Positions 1 through 5,306 of a DNA stretch of 5,306 nucleotides are shown here, piece by piece; positions within the stretch are counted from its first letter, which is position 1, and every line of letters starts with the position of its first letter. A program made the translations under genes and the position numbers. The stretch covers positions 1 to 5,306 of the forward strand of contig MGAT01000019.1 in the NCBI GenBank assembly GCA_001789855.1, written 5' to 3'. This DNA is from Candidatus Roizmanbacteria bacterium RIFCSPLOWO2_01_FULL_44_13 (lineage in GTDB: Bacteria > Patescibacteriota > Microgenomatia > UBA1406 > GWC2-37-13). The notes below the pieces were generated by a model. It was not told the DNA's origin. It ran no database searches and saw nothing but the letters and a program-made list of their open reading frames with translations.

Positions 1-146
1 GGAAAAGGGGCGACCTATTATTCGATCGCCGTCGTTTTGGACCAGCTGGTCGAGGCCTGTTTCTCCGACGCGAGGAAAAGGGGCGACCTATTATTCGATC
101 GCCGTCGTTTTGGACCAGCTGGTCGAGGCCTGTTTCTCCGACGCGA
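1..146. repeat. Exact 73-bp direct tandem duplication inside ldh
   Basis: Positions 1-73 and 74-146 are identical base for base; the match ends at 147 (A instead of G). The unit length is not a multiple of three, so the two copies are in different frames and the dehydrogenase is interrupted. The hexamer GAAAAG occurs at 2-7, 75-80 and 145-150, giving a short homology at the junctions that could support slippage. The first copy begins exactly at the first base of the window, so the true left boundary is unseen. That position also makes a contig-end assembly artefact a serious alternative. Confidence 0.95.
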
Positions 147-328
147 AAAGAATCTTCCCGGTCTCGGTACCGCTGGAGGGAGAATACGGATTAAAAGATG
201 TTTCGTTGAGTGTACCTTGTATATTGGGTCGCGACGGAGCGGAAAAAATCATTGACCTAGAGTTGTCTGATGAAGAAAAAGAATCACTGAACAAATCGGC
301 GGAGGCCTTAAAACAATATCTTACCTGA
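2..328 (+). CDS. ldh: L-lactate dehydrogenase, C-terminal part (5' truncated by window edge, disturbed by a 73-bp duplication)
   Basis: NAD-dependent reduction of pyruvate to L-lactate in the cytoplasm, the usual NADH-recycling step of fermentation. From position 74 the translation reads GKGATYYSIAVVLDQLVEA, then VPLEGEYGLKD, LSVPCILGRDG and a final helix ending in ALKQYLT: 84 residues, about the last quarter of a roughly 315-residue enzyme. The Gly-Ala-Thr-Tyr-Tyr stretch is the LDH-type substrate-pocket segment (it contains the residue known as Thr246) and closely resembles bacillary LDH as I recall it; malate dehydrogenases differ here. Positions 2-73 are open in this frame but encode unrelated residues, because they are a duplicate of 74-146 read in another frame. 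In frame 1 the upstream copy is correct but runs out of frame and stops at 253-255. The true upstream part of the gene is therefore not joined to this end as sequenced. The stop TGA at 326-328 lies inside the end of convergent rsmI. Family assignment is firm; LDH rather than MDH is likely. Confidence 0.8.
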   Translation, partial: EKGRPIIRSPSFWTSWSRPVSPTRGKGATYYSIAVVLDQLVEACFSDAKRIFPVSVPLEGEYGLKDVSLSVPCILGRDGAEKIIDLELSDEEKESLNKSAEALKQYLT

Positions 329-1010
329 CAACGACGGTAATCTCTCCCTTGAATTGCTTATCCGTAAGTTCGCTGACTTTTCCTCTCAGTATTTCTTCAA
401 ACTTTTTCGTCAGTTCGCGGCAAATTGCCAAATCTGGATTCCATCCGGAGCCAGCCCAAAGTTTGAGAGTTTCATTAATCCGTTGACCGGACTCAAAAAA
501 AACAAAAATCATTTCGGGGAGGAATTCTTTGATCGCCTTTAATTTATTGATTAATTTAATTTTCTCCGATTCTCTTTTTGGAAAAAAACCCAAAAACGCA
601 AATTCCTTGGCAGGGAGTCCGGAGTGAACGATGGCGGTTGAAATCGCCGTCGCTCCGGGGATAACGGTGAAAGGAATTTTTTCTTTTATGACAGTCTTGA
701 CCAATAAATAGCCGGGGTCGCTGATGAGGGGGACTCCCGACTCGGATATCAGCGAGACGTTTTTTCCTTCTTTTAGCCATTCGATTACCTGGGGCAGTTT
801 TTCAAACTCCTTTTCTTTATAGTACGAGACAATTTTTAGATCCGTAGTTTTGGGTTGTAGATCTTTGAATCGTTTTTGAATGGCCTCGAGCAAAATGTTG
901 GCGCTCCTCGTGTCTTCGGCGAGAATGATGTCGGAGGACACGAGAGTTTTTGCCTGACGGAGCGATAGATCGTCCAAGTTTCCGATAGGAGTGGCGACGA
1001 TATACAACAT
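321..1010 (-). CDS. rsmI: 16S rRNA (cytidine-1402-2'-O)-methyltransferase RsmI
   Basis: SAM-dependent methyltransferase of the tetrapyrrole-methylase fold. The family methylates the 2'-OH of C1402 in 16S rRNA, near the P-site decoding region. The 229 residues show the family motifs in order: VATPIGNL (5-12), AEDTR (31-35), the glycine-rich loop SESGVPLISDPG (89-100), VIPGATA (116-122), SGLP (130-133), the F..GFFPKR stretch near 140, FFESGQRI near 170, and RELTKKFEE followed by KGEITVVV at the end. It is shorter than the roughly 286 residues of the E. coli protein because nothing follows the KGEI motif; the small C-terminal extension is absent. The loop usually reads SDAGTP, so SESGVP is a variant. 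The ATG at 1010 is preceded by AAGGA nine bases upstream (1020-1024). The gene follows dedA with one base between, and its TAA overlaps the end of ldh by 8 bp. Function is well supported by motifs; activity of the variant loop is inferred. Confidence 0.93.
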   Translation of the reverse strand: MLYIVATPIGNLDDLSLRQAKTLVSSDIILAEDTRSANILLEAIQKRFKDLQPKTTDLKIVSYYKEKEFEKLPQVIEWLKEGKNVSLISESGVPLISDPGYLLVKTVIKEKIPFTVIPGATAISTAIVHSGLPAKEFAFLGFFPKRESEKIKLINKLKAIKEFLPEMIFVFFESGQRINETLKLWAGSGWNPDLAICRELTKKFEEILRGKVSELTDKQFKGEITVVVR

Positions 1011-1011
1011 A

Positions 1012-1653
1012 TTATTTATTCCTTTTTAGTTTTTTCCTTAATATCTCGACGACGATAGGAATAAGCGATATCAAAACCACGCCGATGATGACGAGAGAAA
1101 AGTTTTCCCGGACAAATTTGATGTTGCCGAAAAAATATCCGGCCAGAGTGGCGATAAAAACCCAAAGGATTCCGCCGATGACATTGTAGGAAAAAAATTG
1201 CCCGTAGCTCATTTTGCCTACGCCGGCGACAAACGGAGCAAAGGTCCGGATAAACGGCATGAAACGGGCAATAATGATCGTTTTTCCTCCATACTTGTCA
1301 AAGAATTTTTTGGTTTCCCTGATGTGCTCTTCGTCGATAGGAATTTTTGGGTGGGCGACGATTTTTTTGCCGAAGAAGTGACCAATCCAGTAATTTGCCG
1401 TATCTCCCAAGACCGCAGCGATGGAAAGAATCAAAAGCAACAGGCCAATATTCAAAGAATTAAGAGCGGCAAAAGCGCCGGCGGCAAAGAGGAGCGAATC
1501 GCCGGGGAGAAATGGGGTAAAGACCAGGCCGGTTTCCATAAAAATGATAAAGAAGAGAATCGCATAGGTAAGTAACCCGTAGGTGGAGATAATTTGGCCT
1601 AAATGAACGTCGATGTTAAGAATAAAATCGATGAGGAATCTCAAGAGGTCCAT
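1012..1653 (-). CDS. DedA-family (SNARE-associated/VTT domain) integral membrane protein
   Basis: Inner-membrane protein of the DedA superfamily. Members are linked to recycling of undecaprenyl phosphate and other lipid carriers across the membrane and to membrane-potential homeostasis. From the ATG at 1653 the product is 213 residues. It shows METG...FLPGDSLLF with Glu40 and Asp52, a hydrophobic segment containing GDTANYWIG, then ARFMPFIRTFAPFVAG with Arg130 and Arg136, N..GGILW, and a last membrane helix ending in a Lys/Arg-rich tail (LRKKLKRNK). The acidic pair and the two arginines match the positions reported as essential in E. coli YqjA almost exactly, which also supports this start. 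The frame stays open upstream: ATG at 1659 and TTG at 1677 are alternative starts adding 2 or 8 residues. I prefer 1653 because a TATAAT at 1660-1665 would place the transcript start on it. Upstream of rsmI, probably co-transcribed. The transported lipid cannot be told from the sequence. Confidence 0.9.
   Translation of the reverse strand: MDLLRFLIDFILNIDVHLGQIISTYGLLTYAILFFIIFMETGLVFTPFLPGDSLLFAAGAFAALNSLNIGLLLLILSIAAVLGDTANYWIGHFFGKKIVAHPKIPIDEEHIRETKKFFDKYGGKTIIIARFMPFIRTFAPFVAGVGKMSYGQFFSYNVIGGILWVFIATLAGYFFGNIKFVRENFSLVIIGVVLISLIPIVVEILRKKLKRNK
1020..1026 (-). promoter_or_regulatory. Ribosome binding site of rsmI
   Basis: Read on the minus strand this is AAAAGGA, nine bases before the ATG at 1010 and inside the last codons of dedA. 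It supports the chosen rsmI start and translation from a shared dedA-rsmI message. It is the clearest Shine-Dalgarno sequence in the window. Confidence 0.6.
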
Positions 1654-1659
1654 CTCCAT

Positions 1660-1665
1660 ATTATA
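1660..1665 (-). promoter_or_regulatory. Putative -10 box of the dedA-rsmI operon (leaderless start)
   Basis: The minus strand reads TATAAT, a perfect -10 hexamer, followed by ATGGAG and then ATG. Normal -10 spacing puts +1 on the A of the ATG at 1653, giving a leaderless message. No good -35 is seen at 16-18 bases; TTTACA (1689-1694, minus strand) is 23 bases away. The hexamer could also be chance in AT-rich sequence. Confidence 0.4.
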
Positions 1666-1666
1666 G

Positions 1667-1696
1667 TTGCTAAACAAGCTAAAAGTAGTGTAAAAT
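1667..1696 (+). promoter_or_regulatory. Possible uvrB promoter
   Basis: TTGCTA (1667-1672) and TAAAAT (1691-1696) are separated by 18 bases and match the sigma-70 consensus at 4/6 and 5/6 positions. Transcription would begin near 1703 and give a leader of about 100 bases containing the whole palindrome at 1721-1798. It would be back-to-back with the proposed dedA promoter. Weak evidence; AT-rich sequence produces such matches easily. Confidence 0.3.
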
Positions 1697-1720
1697 TATT
1701 GGTTGCAATTTCAAAATAAA

Positions 1721-1798
1721 AAACCCTCAATACCGTATTTCTCGCGAACCGCTGCGCTTGCGGACTAAGTTCGCTCGGAAATAGGTATCTGCGGGTTT
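1721..1798 (-). repeat. Structured palindromic repeat, copy 1 (between dedA and uvrB)
   Basis: A 78-bp imperfect palindrome. Paired arms from outside in: 1721-1726 with 1793-1798 (AAACCC/GGGTTT), 1730-1734 with 1784-1788 (ATACC/GGTAT), 1736-1741 with 1778-1783, and 1744-1749 with 1769-1774 (GCGAAC/GTTCGC). A small apical stem is possible at 1750-1752/1760-1762. G1735 is a single unpaired base, and on the minus strand a GA/GA tandem mismatch lies between the last two arms. The minus strand is taken as the sense of the element because there it ends in a T-rich tail (TTTTTTATTTT, 1713-1723), as copy 2 does on the plus strand. It ends 7 bases before the uvrB ATG, leaving no Shine-Dalgarno sequence. 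Role unknown: it could be a terminator, a leader structure or a dispersed repeat. Confidence 0.8.
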
Positions 1799-1805
1799 AA
1801 GTAAT

Positions 1806-3803
1806 ATGAATTTTAAACTTGTTTCATCATTCAAGCCGACAGGTGACCAGCCGCAGGCGATAAAGGGTCTAATCGGCGGCCTAAAAGACAACCTAAAAAA
1901 CCAGGTTTTAATCGGCGTTACCGGGTCCGGGAAGACCTTTACCATGGCCAATGTCATCAAGGAAACGGGTTTGCCGACATTGGTGATTTCCCACAACAAA
2001 ACCCTAGCAGGACAGCTCTATCAAGAATTCCGCGATTTTTTTCCGGAGAACGCGGTCTCTTACTTCGTTTCTTATTATGACTACTACCAGCCGGAGGCCT
2101 ACATCCCGACGACCGATACCTATATCGAAAAAGAGGCCCAGATCAACGAACTGATCGATAAATTGCGTTTACAGTCGACGACCAATATTTTGACCCGCGC
2201 CGACGTCGTTGTCGTCGCCTCGGTTTCCTGCATTTATAACATTGGGTCCCCAAAGGAATACGGCAAGTCCATTCTGGAACTCGTTGTTGGAAACCCGGTC
2301 GATCCGAAAAGCATCTTCCGCCGCCTGGTCGAGCTCCAGTACGAAAGGAGCGAGTTTGACTTTAAGAGGGGGACATTCCGGGTGAGGGGCGACAGGATTG
2401 ACATCTATCCGGCTTATGAGGACAACGGCTACCGGATAATATTGAAAAATGGCGAAGTCGGAAAAATAGAAAAATTCGAACCTGTCTCCGGAAAAATTAT
2501 TAGCATCAAAGATGCAGCCAGATTAATAATCTATCCGGCCAAGCACTACATGATGGACAGAAAAGTTTTTCAGTCGGCGGAAGTACAAATCCGAGATGAT
2601 TTAAAAAAAGAGTCGGAGGCTCTAAAAAAACAGGGAAAACTTTTGGAGGCGGAACGGCTGATCCGCCGTGTCAACTACGACCTGGAAATGATCAAAGAAA
2701 TCGGCTATGTGACCGGAATCGAAAACTACTCACGATATTTTGACGGCAGGGGAATAGGAGACCCTCCGTACACTTTGCTCGATTACTTCAAGGAAGCCTA
2801 CGGTACTGATTGGCTGTTGATTCTCGACGAATCCCACATGACGGTTCCACAACTGCGGGGGATGTATAACGGCGACTTCTCGAGAAAAAAAACTCTCATA
2901 GATTTTGGTTTCCGGTTGAAGGCTGCGTATGACAACCGGCCTCTGAAGTTCGAAGAATTTTATCCGAGCGCCTCGAAAATAATTTATGTCTCCGCGACGC
3001 CGGACGAATGGGAAATAAAAAGATCCAAGGTGGTCGAGCAGCTGATAAGGCCGACGGGGATCATCGACCCGGAAGTCATAATCAAGCCGGCCGAAGGAGA
3101 AGTCCAGGATCTCATCAAGGAAATCGAGATAAGAGCCCAAAAGAACCAAAAGGTCTTGGTGACGACGTTGACGAAAAAAACCGCCGAAGACTTGACGGGT
3201 TATCTCAAAGAAAGAAAAATCAGAGCGTCTTATCTCCATTCCGACATCCAGACCCTTGAGAGGTCCGACATCCTCGACAATCTGCGAAAAGGCGAATTTG
3301 ACGTTTTGATCGGAGTCAATTTGCTTCGCGAAGGGTTGGATTTGCCCGAAGTCTCACTGGTCGCAATACTCGACGCCGACCAGGAGGGGTTCCTGCGCTC
3401 CTATACGTCGCTCATCCAGACGATGGGCCGGGCAGCGAGAAACATTACGGGCCAGGTAATTGTCTATGCCGACAGGATTACTCGATCGATAAAGTTGGCG
3501 GTTGACGAAATCGAACGAAGAAGAAAGTATCAAGCCGAGTACAACAAAAAACATCGTATTACCCCGAAAACCATTGTCAAACCGGTTAGGGAGAAAATTG
3601 TCGGTAGGGAGGATACGCCGATGATTTTTGACCAGAAAGTTGACGACTACTTCTTGGAGAATATAAAAAGTGATGGGTTGACGCCTTTTGACAAAAAAAA
3701 GGTGATAAAAAAATTAGAGCTGGAGATGAAGAGACAGGCGGAGGATCTCAATTTTGAACTAGCCATTAAGATTAGAGAAAAGATAAAAGAGATTAAAAAT
3801 TAA
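1806..3803 (+). CDS. uvrB: UvrABC system protein B (excinuclease subunit, damage-verifying helicase)
   Basis: UvrB is loaded by UvrA at damaged DNA, opens the strands with a short ATP-driven helicase motion, verifies the lesion and then recruits the nuclease UvrC. All 665 residues are present (E. coli: 673). Motifs in order: FKPTGDQPQAI (9-19), Walker A GVTGSGKT (37-44), the aromatic beta-hairpin YYDYYQPEAY (90-99) that clamps one DNA strand, Walker B-like DESH (341-344), VSATP (395-399), LLREGLDLPEVSL, helicase motif VI QTMGRAARN (538-546), YADRITRSI, and a C-terminal UVR domain from about 632 to 664 that binds UvrA and UvrC. No catalytic motif is missing. The ATG at 1806 gives the expected N-terminus, MNFKLVSSFKPTGDQ. 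No Shine-Dalgarno sequence is visible; a structured repeat ends 7 bases upstream, and an inverted copy begins just after the stop. uvrA follows on the same strand after 85 bp. LexA control is not evident. Confidence 0.98.
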   Translation: MNFKLVSSFKPTGDQPQAIKGLIGGLKDNLKNQVLIGVTGSGKTFTMANVIKETGLPTLVISHNKTLAGQLYQEFRDFFPENAVSYFVSYYDYYQPEAYIPTTDTYIEKEAQINELIDKLRLQSTTNILTRADVVVVASVSCIYNIGSPKEYGKSILELVVGNPVDPKSIFRRLVELQYERSEFDFKRGTFRVRGDRIDIYPAYEDNGYRIILKNGEVGKIEKFEPVSGKIISIKDAARLIIYPAKHYMMDRKVFQSAEVQIRDDLKKESEALKKQGKLLEAERLIRRVNYDLEMIKEIGYVTGIENYSRYFDGRGIGDPPYTLLDYFKEAYGTDWLLILDESHMTVPQLRGMYNGDFSRKKTLIDFGFRLKAAYDNRPLKFEEFYPSASKIIYVSATPDEWEIKRSKVVEQLIRPTGIIDPEVIIKPAEGEVQDLIKEIEIRAQKNQKVLVTTLTKKTAEDLTGYLKERKIRASYLHSDIQTLERSDILDNLRKGEFDVLIGVNLLREGLDLPEVSLVAILDADQEGFLRSYTSLIQTMGRAARNITGQVIVYADRITRSIKLAVDEIERRRKYQAEYNKKHRITPKTIVKPVREKIVGREDTPMIFDQKVDDYFLENIKSDGLTPFDKKKVIKKLELEMKRQAEDLNFELAIKIREKIKEIKN

Positions 3804-3804
3804 T

Positions 3805-3888
3805 AAAAAACGCAGATACCTATTTTGAGGGAACGTTCGTTTGCAAGCGCAGCGGTTCCCGAAAAATACGGTATCGAGTTTTATTTTT
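3805..3888 (+). repeat. Structured palindromic repeat, copy 2 (between uvrB and uvrA), inverted relative to copy 1
   Basis: Fills the whole uvrB-uvrA gap. Paired arms: 3815-3820 with 3870-3875 (GATACC/GGTATC), 3821-3826 with 3863-3868 (TATTTT/AAAATA), and 3829-3834 with 3855-3860 (GGGAAC/GTTCCC), plus an apical hairpin at 3838-3841/3846-3849. C3869 is bulged, and G3827-A3828 faces G3861-A3862 as a symmetric tandem G-A mismatch. An A-run (3805-3810) precedes it and TTTTATTTTT (3879-3888) follows, directly abutting the uvrA ATG. Against the reverse complement of copy 1, about 59 of 69 aligned columns agree (hand count). Two arm positions have changed on both sides so that pairing is kept. It may terminate uvrB transcription, act as a leader element of uvrA, or be a member of a dispersed repeat family. 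Confidence 0.85.
3815..3888 (+). terminator. Possible intrinsic terminator or attenuator between uvrB and uvrA
   Basis: The palindrome of copy 2 is followed within a few bases by TTTTATTTTT, and it begins just after the uvrB stop, as an intrinsic terminator would. The A-run at 3805-3810 gives the opposite strand a similar tail, so it could work in both directions. Against a simple terminator: the T-tract ends at the uvrA start codon, leaving no room for a separate uvrA promoter downstream. The stem is also long and AT-rich at its base, unlike a compact GC-rich terminator. Conditional read-through is an alternative. Confidence 0.4.
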
Positions 3889-5306
3889 ATGGATTTTATT
3901 AAAATCAAGGGCGCAAGGCAACACAACCTAAAAAATATTTCGGTCGACATTCCAAAAAATAAATTCGTCGTCTTTACGGGGATATCTGGATCGGGCAAGT
4001 CCAGCCTGGCGTTCGACACAATCTACGCCGAGGGACAGCGGCGTTACGTGGAATCGCTCTCCGCTTACGCGAGGCAATTTTTGGGAATCATGGACAAGCC
4101 GGACGTCGACTCGATCGACGGCCTGTCGCCTTCGATTTCGATCGACCAGAAAACCACTTCCCACAACCCGCGCTCGACCGTCGGCACAGTCACCGAGGTC
4201 TATGATTTCTTCCGCCTTCTCTACGCAAGAATCGGCCACCCCCACTGCCCGAACTGCGGCCGGGAAATCAGCAAGATGTCTTTGGACGAAATCGTCGACA
4301 AAATTTTTGGAGAAATTATAAAACAGGTTGCCGCCGATAAAATCAAACCCCACCAATTTACAATTCTTTCCCCAGTCGTGAGGGCCAAGAAAGGCGAGTT
4401 TAAGGACCTGTTTGACAACCTCCGCGGCAAAGGCTTCACCAAGGTAAAAATTGACGGCAAAGAAAAAAACTTGGACGAGGAAATAGACCTTATTAAAACC
4501 AACAAGCATACGATCGAGGTCGTGATAGACCAGTTAAACACCAGTCACAAAGAATTAAAACAGAAAGTATTCTCTGCCAATTTTAAATCCCGCCTGACAA
4601 CCGCTGTCGAGCAATCGCTCAATTTATCGGACGGATTGGTGATACTAAAAGCCGGGAATAAAGAACATTTATATTCGGAAAAATTTTCCTGCCCGGTCTG
4701 CAATATATCCCTGCCCGAGCTCGAGCCAAGAATATTTTCTTTCAATTCGCCGATTGGAGCGTGTGAAAAATGCCGGGGAATCGGGACGATTTTTGCCGTC
4801 GACCGCGATTTGATTTTGAATAAAAACTTGAGCGTTCTCGAAGGAGGGATTCTACCTTTCAATAAATTATTTTTTCACGAGACTTGGTACGTCAGGTTGA
4901 TAAAAACCGCCCTCGAGGAAGAAAGGATAAATCTGAACGCGCCGATAGGGCAGCTGGCCGATAAACAAATCAAGACCATCCTCGACGGGACGGACAAAGT
5001 TTATCGCGTTCACGGGGTGAACCGCTACGGCAAACCGACAGCCATCTTTGAGAAATTCGACGGCATCGTTGCCGAGCTCGAGCGCCGTTATTACAACGCT
5101 TCGGGCGACTGGGCTATGGCAGAAATCCAAAAGTATATGAGGGAAGAAATTTGCCCAGAGTGCCGCGGCGCGAAATTAAAAAAAGAAGTCTTAGCGGTAA
5201 CGGTCGACAACATCAACATCTCAAAATTTTCCGACAAATCGATTGACTTTATTTTAAATTATGTCACCGACCGCCTGCCCAAAATAGTCAAGCCCTACGA
5301 AGAAGT
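3889..5306 (+). CDS. uvrA: UvrABC system protein A, N-terminal half (3' truncated by window end)
   Basis: UvrA is the ATPase that scans DNA for distortions as a dimer and hands the site to UvrB. The window encodes 472 residues of about 940, with no stop before the edge. Visible in order: MDFIKIKGARQHNLKNI at the start, Walker A GISGSGKSS (about 30-38), EGQRRYVESLSAYARQFL, SPSISIDQKTTSHNPRSTVGT, a first Cys pair HCPNCG (Cys120, Cys123), and the UvrB-binding domain with ILSPVVRAKKGEF and KKHTIEVV-like NKHTIEVVIDQ. A zinc module follows, C-x2-C-x20-C-x2-C (268, 271, 292, 295), around LELEPRIFSFNSP-like sequence. Next is ERRYYNASGDWA, then a further Cys pair CPECRG (422, 425). The first ABC signature motif and the whole second ATPase half lie beyond the edge. 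The ATG at 3889 aligns with the E. coli start; no Shine-Dalgarno sequence precedes it, only a T-tract. Same strand as uvrB, 85 bp downstream, so co-transcription depends on passing the intervening palindrome. Confidence 0.98.
   Translation, partial: MDFIKIKGARQHNLKNISVDIPKNKFVVFTGISGSGKSSLAFDTIYAEGQRRYVESLSAYARQFLGIMDKPDVDSIDGLSPSISIDQKTTSHNPRSTVGTVTEVYDFFRLLYARIGHPHCPNCGREISKMSLDEIVDKIFGEIIKQVAADKIKPHQFTILSPVVRAKKGEFKDLFDNLRGKGFTKVKIDGKEKNLDEEIDLIKTNKHTIEVVIDQLNTSHKELKQKVFSANFKSRLTTAVEQSLNLSDGLVILKAGNKEHLYSEKFSCPVCNISLPELEPRIFSFNSPIGACEKCRGIGTIFAVDRDLILNKNLSVLEGGILPFNKLFFHETWYVRLIKTALEEERINLNAPIGQLADKQIKTILDGTDKVYRVHGVNRYGKPTAIFEKFDGIVAELERRYYNASGDWAMAEIQKYMREEICPECRGAKLKKEVLAVTVDNINISKFSDKSIDFILNYVTDRLPKIVKPYEE

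Noticed and set aside
2..73. Novel N-terminal extension of the dehydrogenase encoded in the downstream frame.
   Set aside because: The bases are an exact copy of 74-146 read in the wrong frame, so the encoded residues have no independent meaning.
1198..1575. Plus-strand open frame of 125 codons opposite dedA.
   Set aside because: Highly charged, Lys/Gly-rich composition typical of a shadow of a hydrophobic membrane protein gene; the DedA frame on the other strand explains the sequence.
1745..1773. CGAAC and GTTCG half-sites in the palindromes in front of uvrB (1745-1749, 1769-1773) and GAACGTTC before uvrA (3831-3838), resembling a Gram-positive LexA/DinR operator.
   Set aside because: The known operator has four bases between the half-sites; here the spacings are 19 and 0. 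The half-sites are simply the paired arms of the repeat, so an SOS box is not supported.
1721..1798. Integron attC-like site, because the palindrome has AAC/GTT at the inner arm and an extrahelical base.
   Set aside because: The RYYYAAC and GTTRRRY cores are not matched (purine GGG/GCG precede AAC), there is no cassette array and no integrase in the window.
2730..3239. Minus-strand frame of 169 codons and a plus-strand frame at 3008-3259 inside uvrB.
   Set aside because: They overlap the conserved helicase core of UvrB in other frames and show no family motifs.
3928..4509. Long minus-strand open frame (193 codons) opposite uvrA, with another at 4221-4541.
   Set aside because: Both are antisense to strongly conserved UvrA sequence and have no recognisable domain or ribosome binding site; they are codon-structure shadows.
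1..5306. CRISPR array, tRNA or rRNA genes, insertion sequences.
   Set aside because: No regularly spaced short repeats, no tRNA-like cloverleaf or rRNA sequence noticed, and no transposase frame; the only repeats are the 73-bp duplication and the palindrome pair.

Overview
The window holds five protein genes on what looks like a compact bacterial chromosome. Left to right they are: the 3' end of an L-lactate dehydrogenase gene (plus strand, cut by the window edge); rsmI and a DedA-family membrane protein gene on the minus strand; then uvrB and the first half of uvrA on the plus strand. TGA and TAA both act as stops and glycine uses GGN codons, so the code is standard. Short intergenic gaps, a fermentative dehydrogenase, an RsmI without the C-terminal extension, and weak or absent Shine-Dalgarno sequences before uvrB and uvrA would fit an uncultured small-genome lineage such as Patescibacteria/CPR. 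This is an impression, not a proof; no phylogenetic marker here decides it.

Layout. Positions 1-328: end of ldh, preceded by an exact 73-bp tandem duplication at the extreme edge of the window that throws the upstream copy out of frame. Positions 321-1653: a dedA-rsmI pair read leftwards, with one base between the genes. rsmI converges on ldh with an 8-bp overlap. Positions 1654-1805: a divergent control region carrying a 78-bp imperfect palindrome. Positions 1806-3803: complete uvrB. Positions 3804-3888: a second copy of the palindrome, in opposite orientation, filling the gap between uvrB and uvrA. Positions 3889-5306: uvrA residues 1-472, running off the end.

How the genes work together. 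UvrA and UvrB form the damage-recognition complex of nucleotide excision repair: UvrA finds the distorted DNA and loads UvrB, which verifies the lesion and recruits UvrC. RsmI modifies 16S rRNA near the decoding centre. The DedA protein is probably a polyprenyl-phosphate or lipid translocation factor, and its pairing with rsmI does not imply a shared pathway.

The most interesting signal is not a gene. The two palindromes flanking uvrB are inverted copies of one element (about 59 of 69 aligned columns identical by hand count). Their differences fall largely in compensating base pairs, while a symmetric tandem G-A mismatch and a single bulged C are kept in both. This points to a selected or recently dispersed structured repeat, with a T-rich tail on the same strand in each copy.
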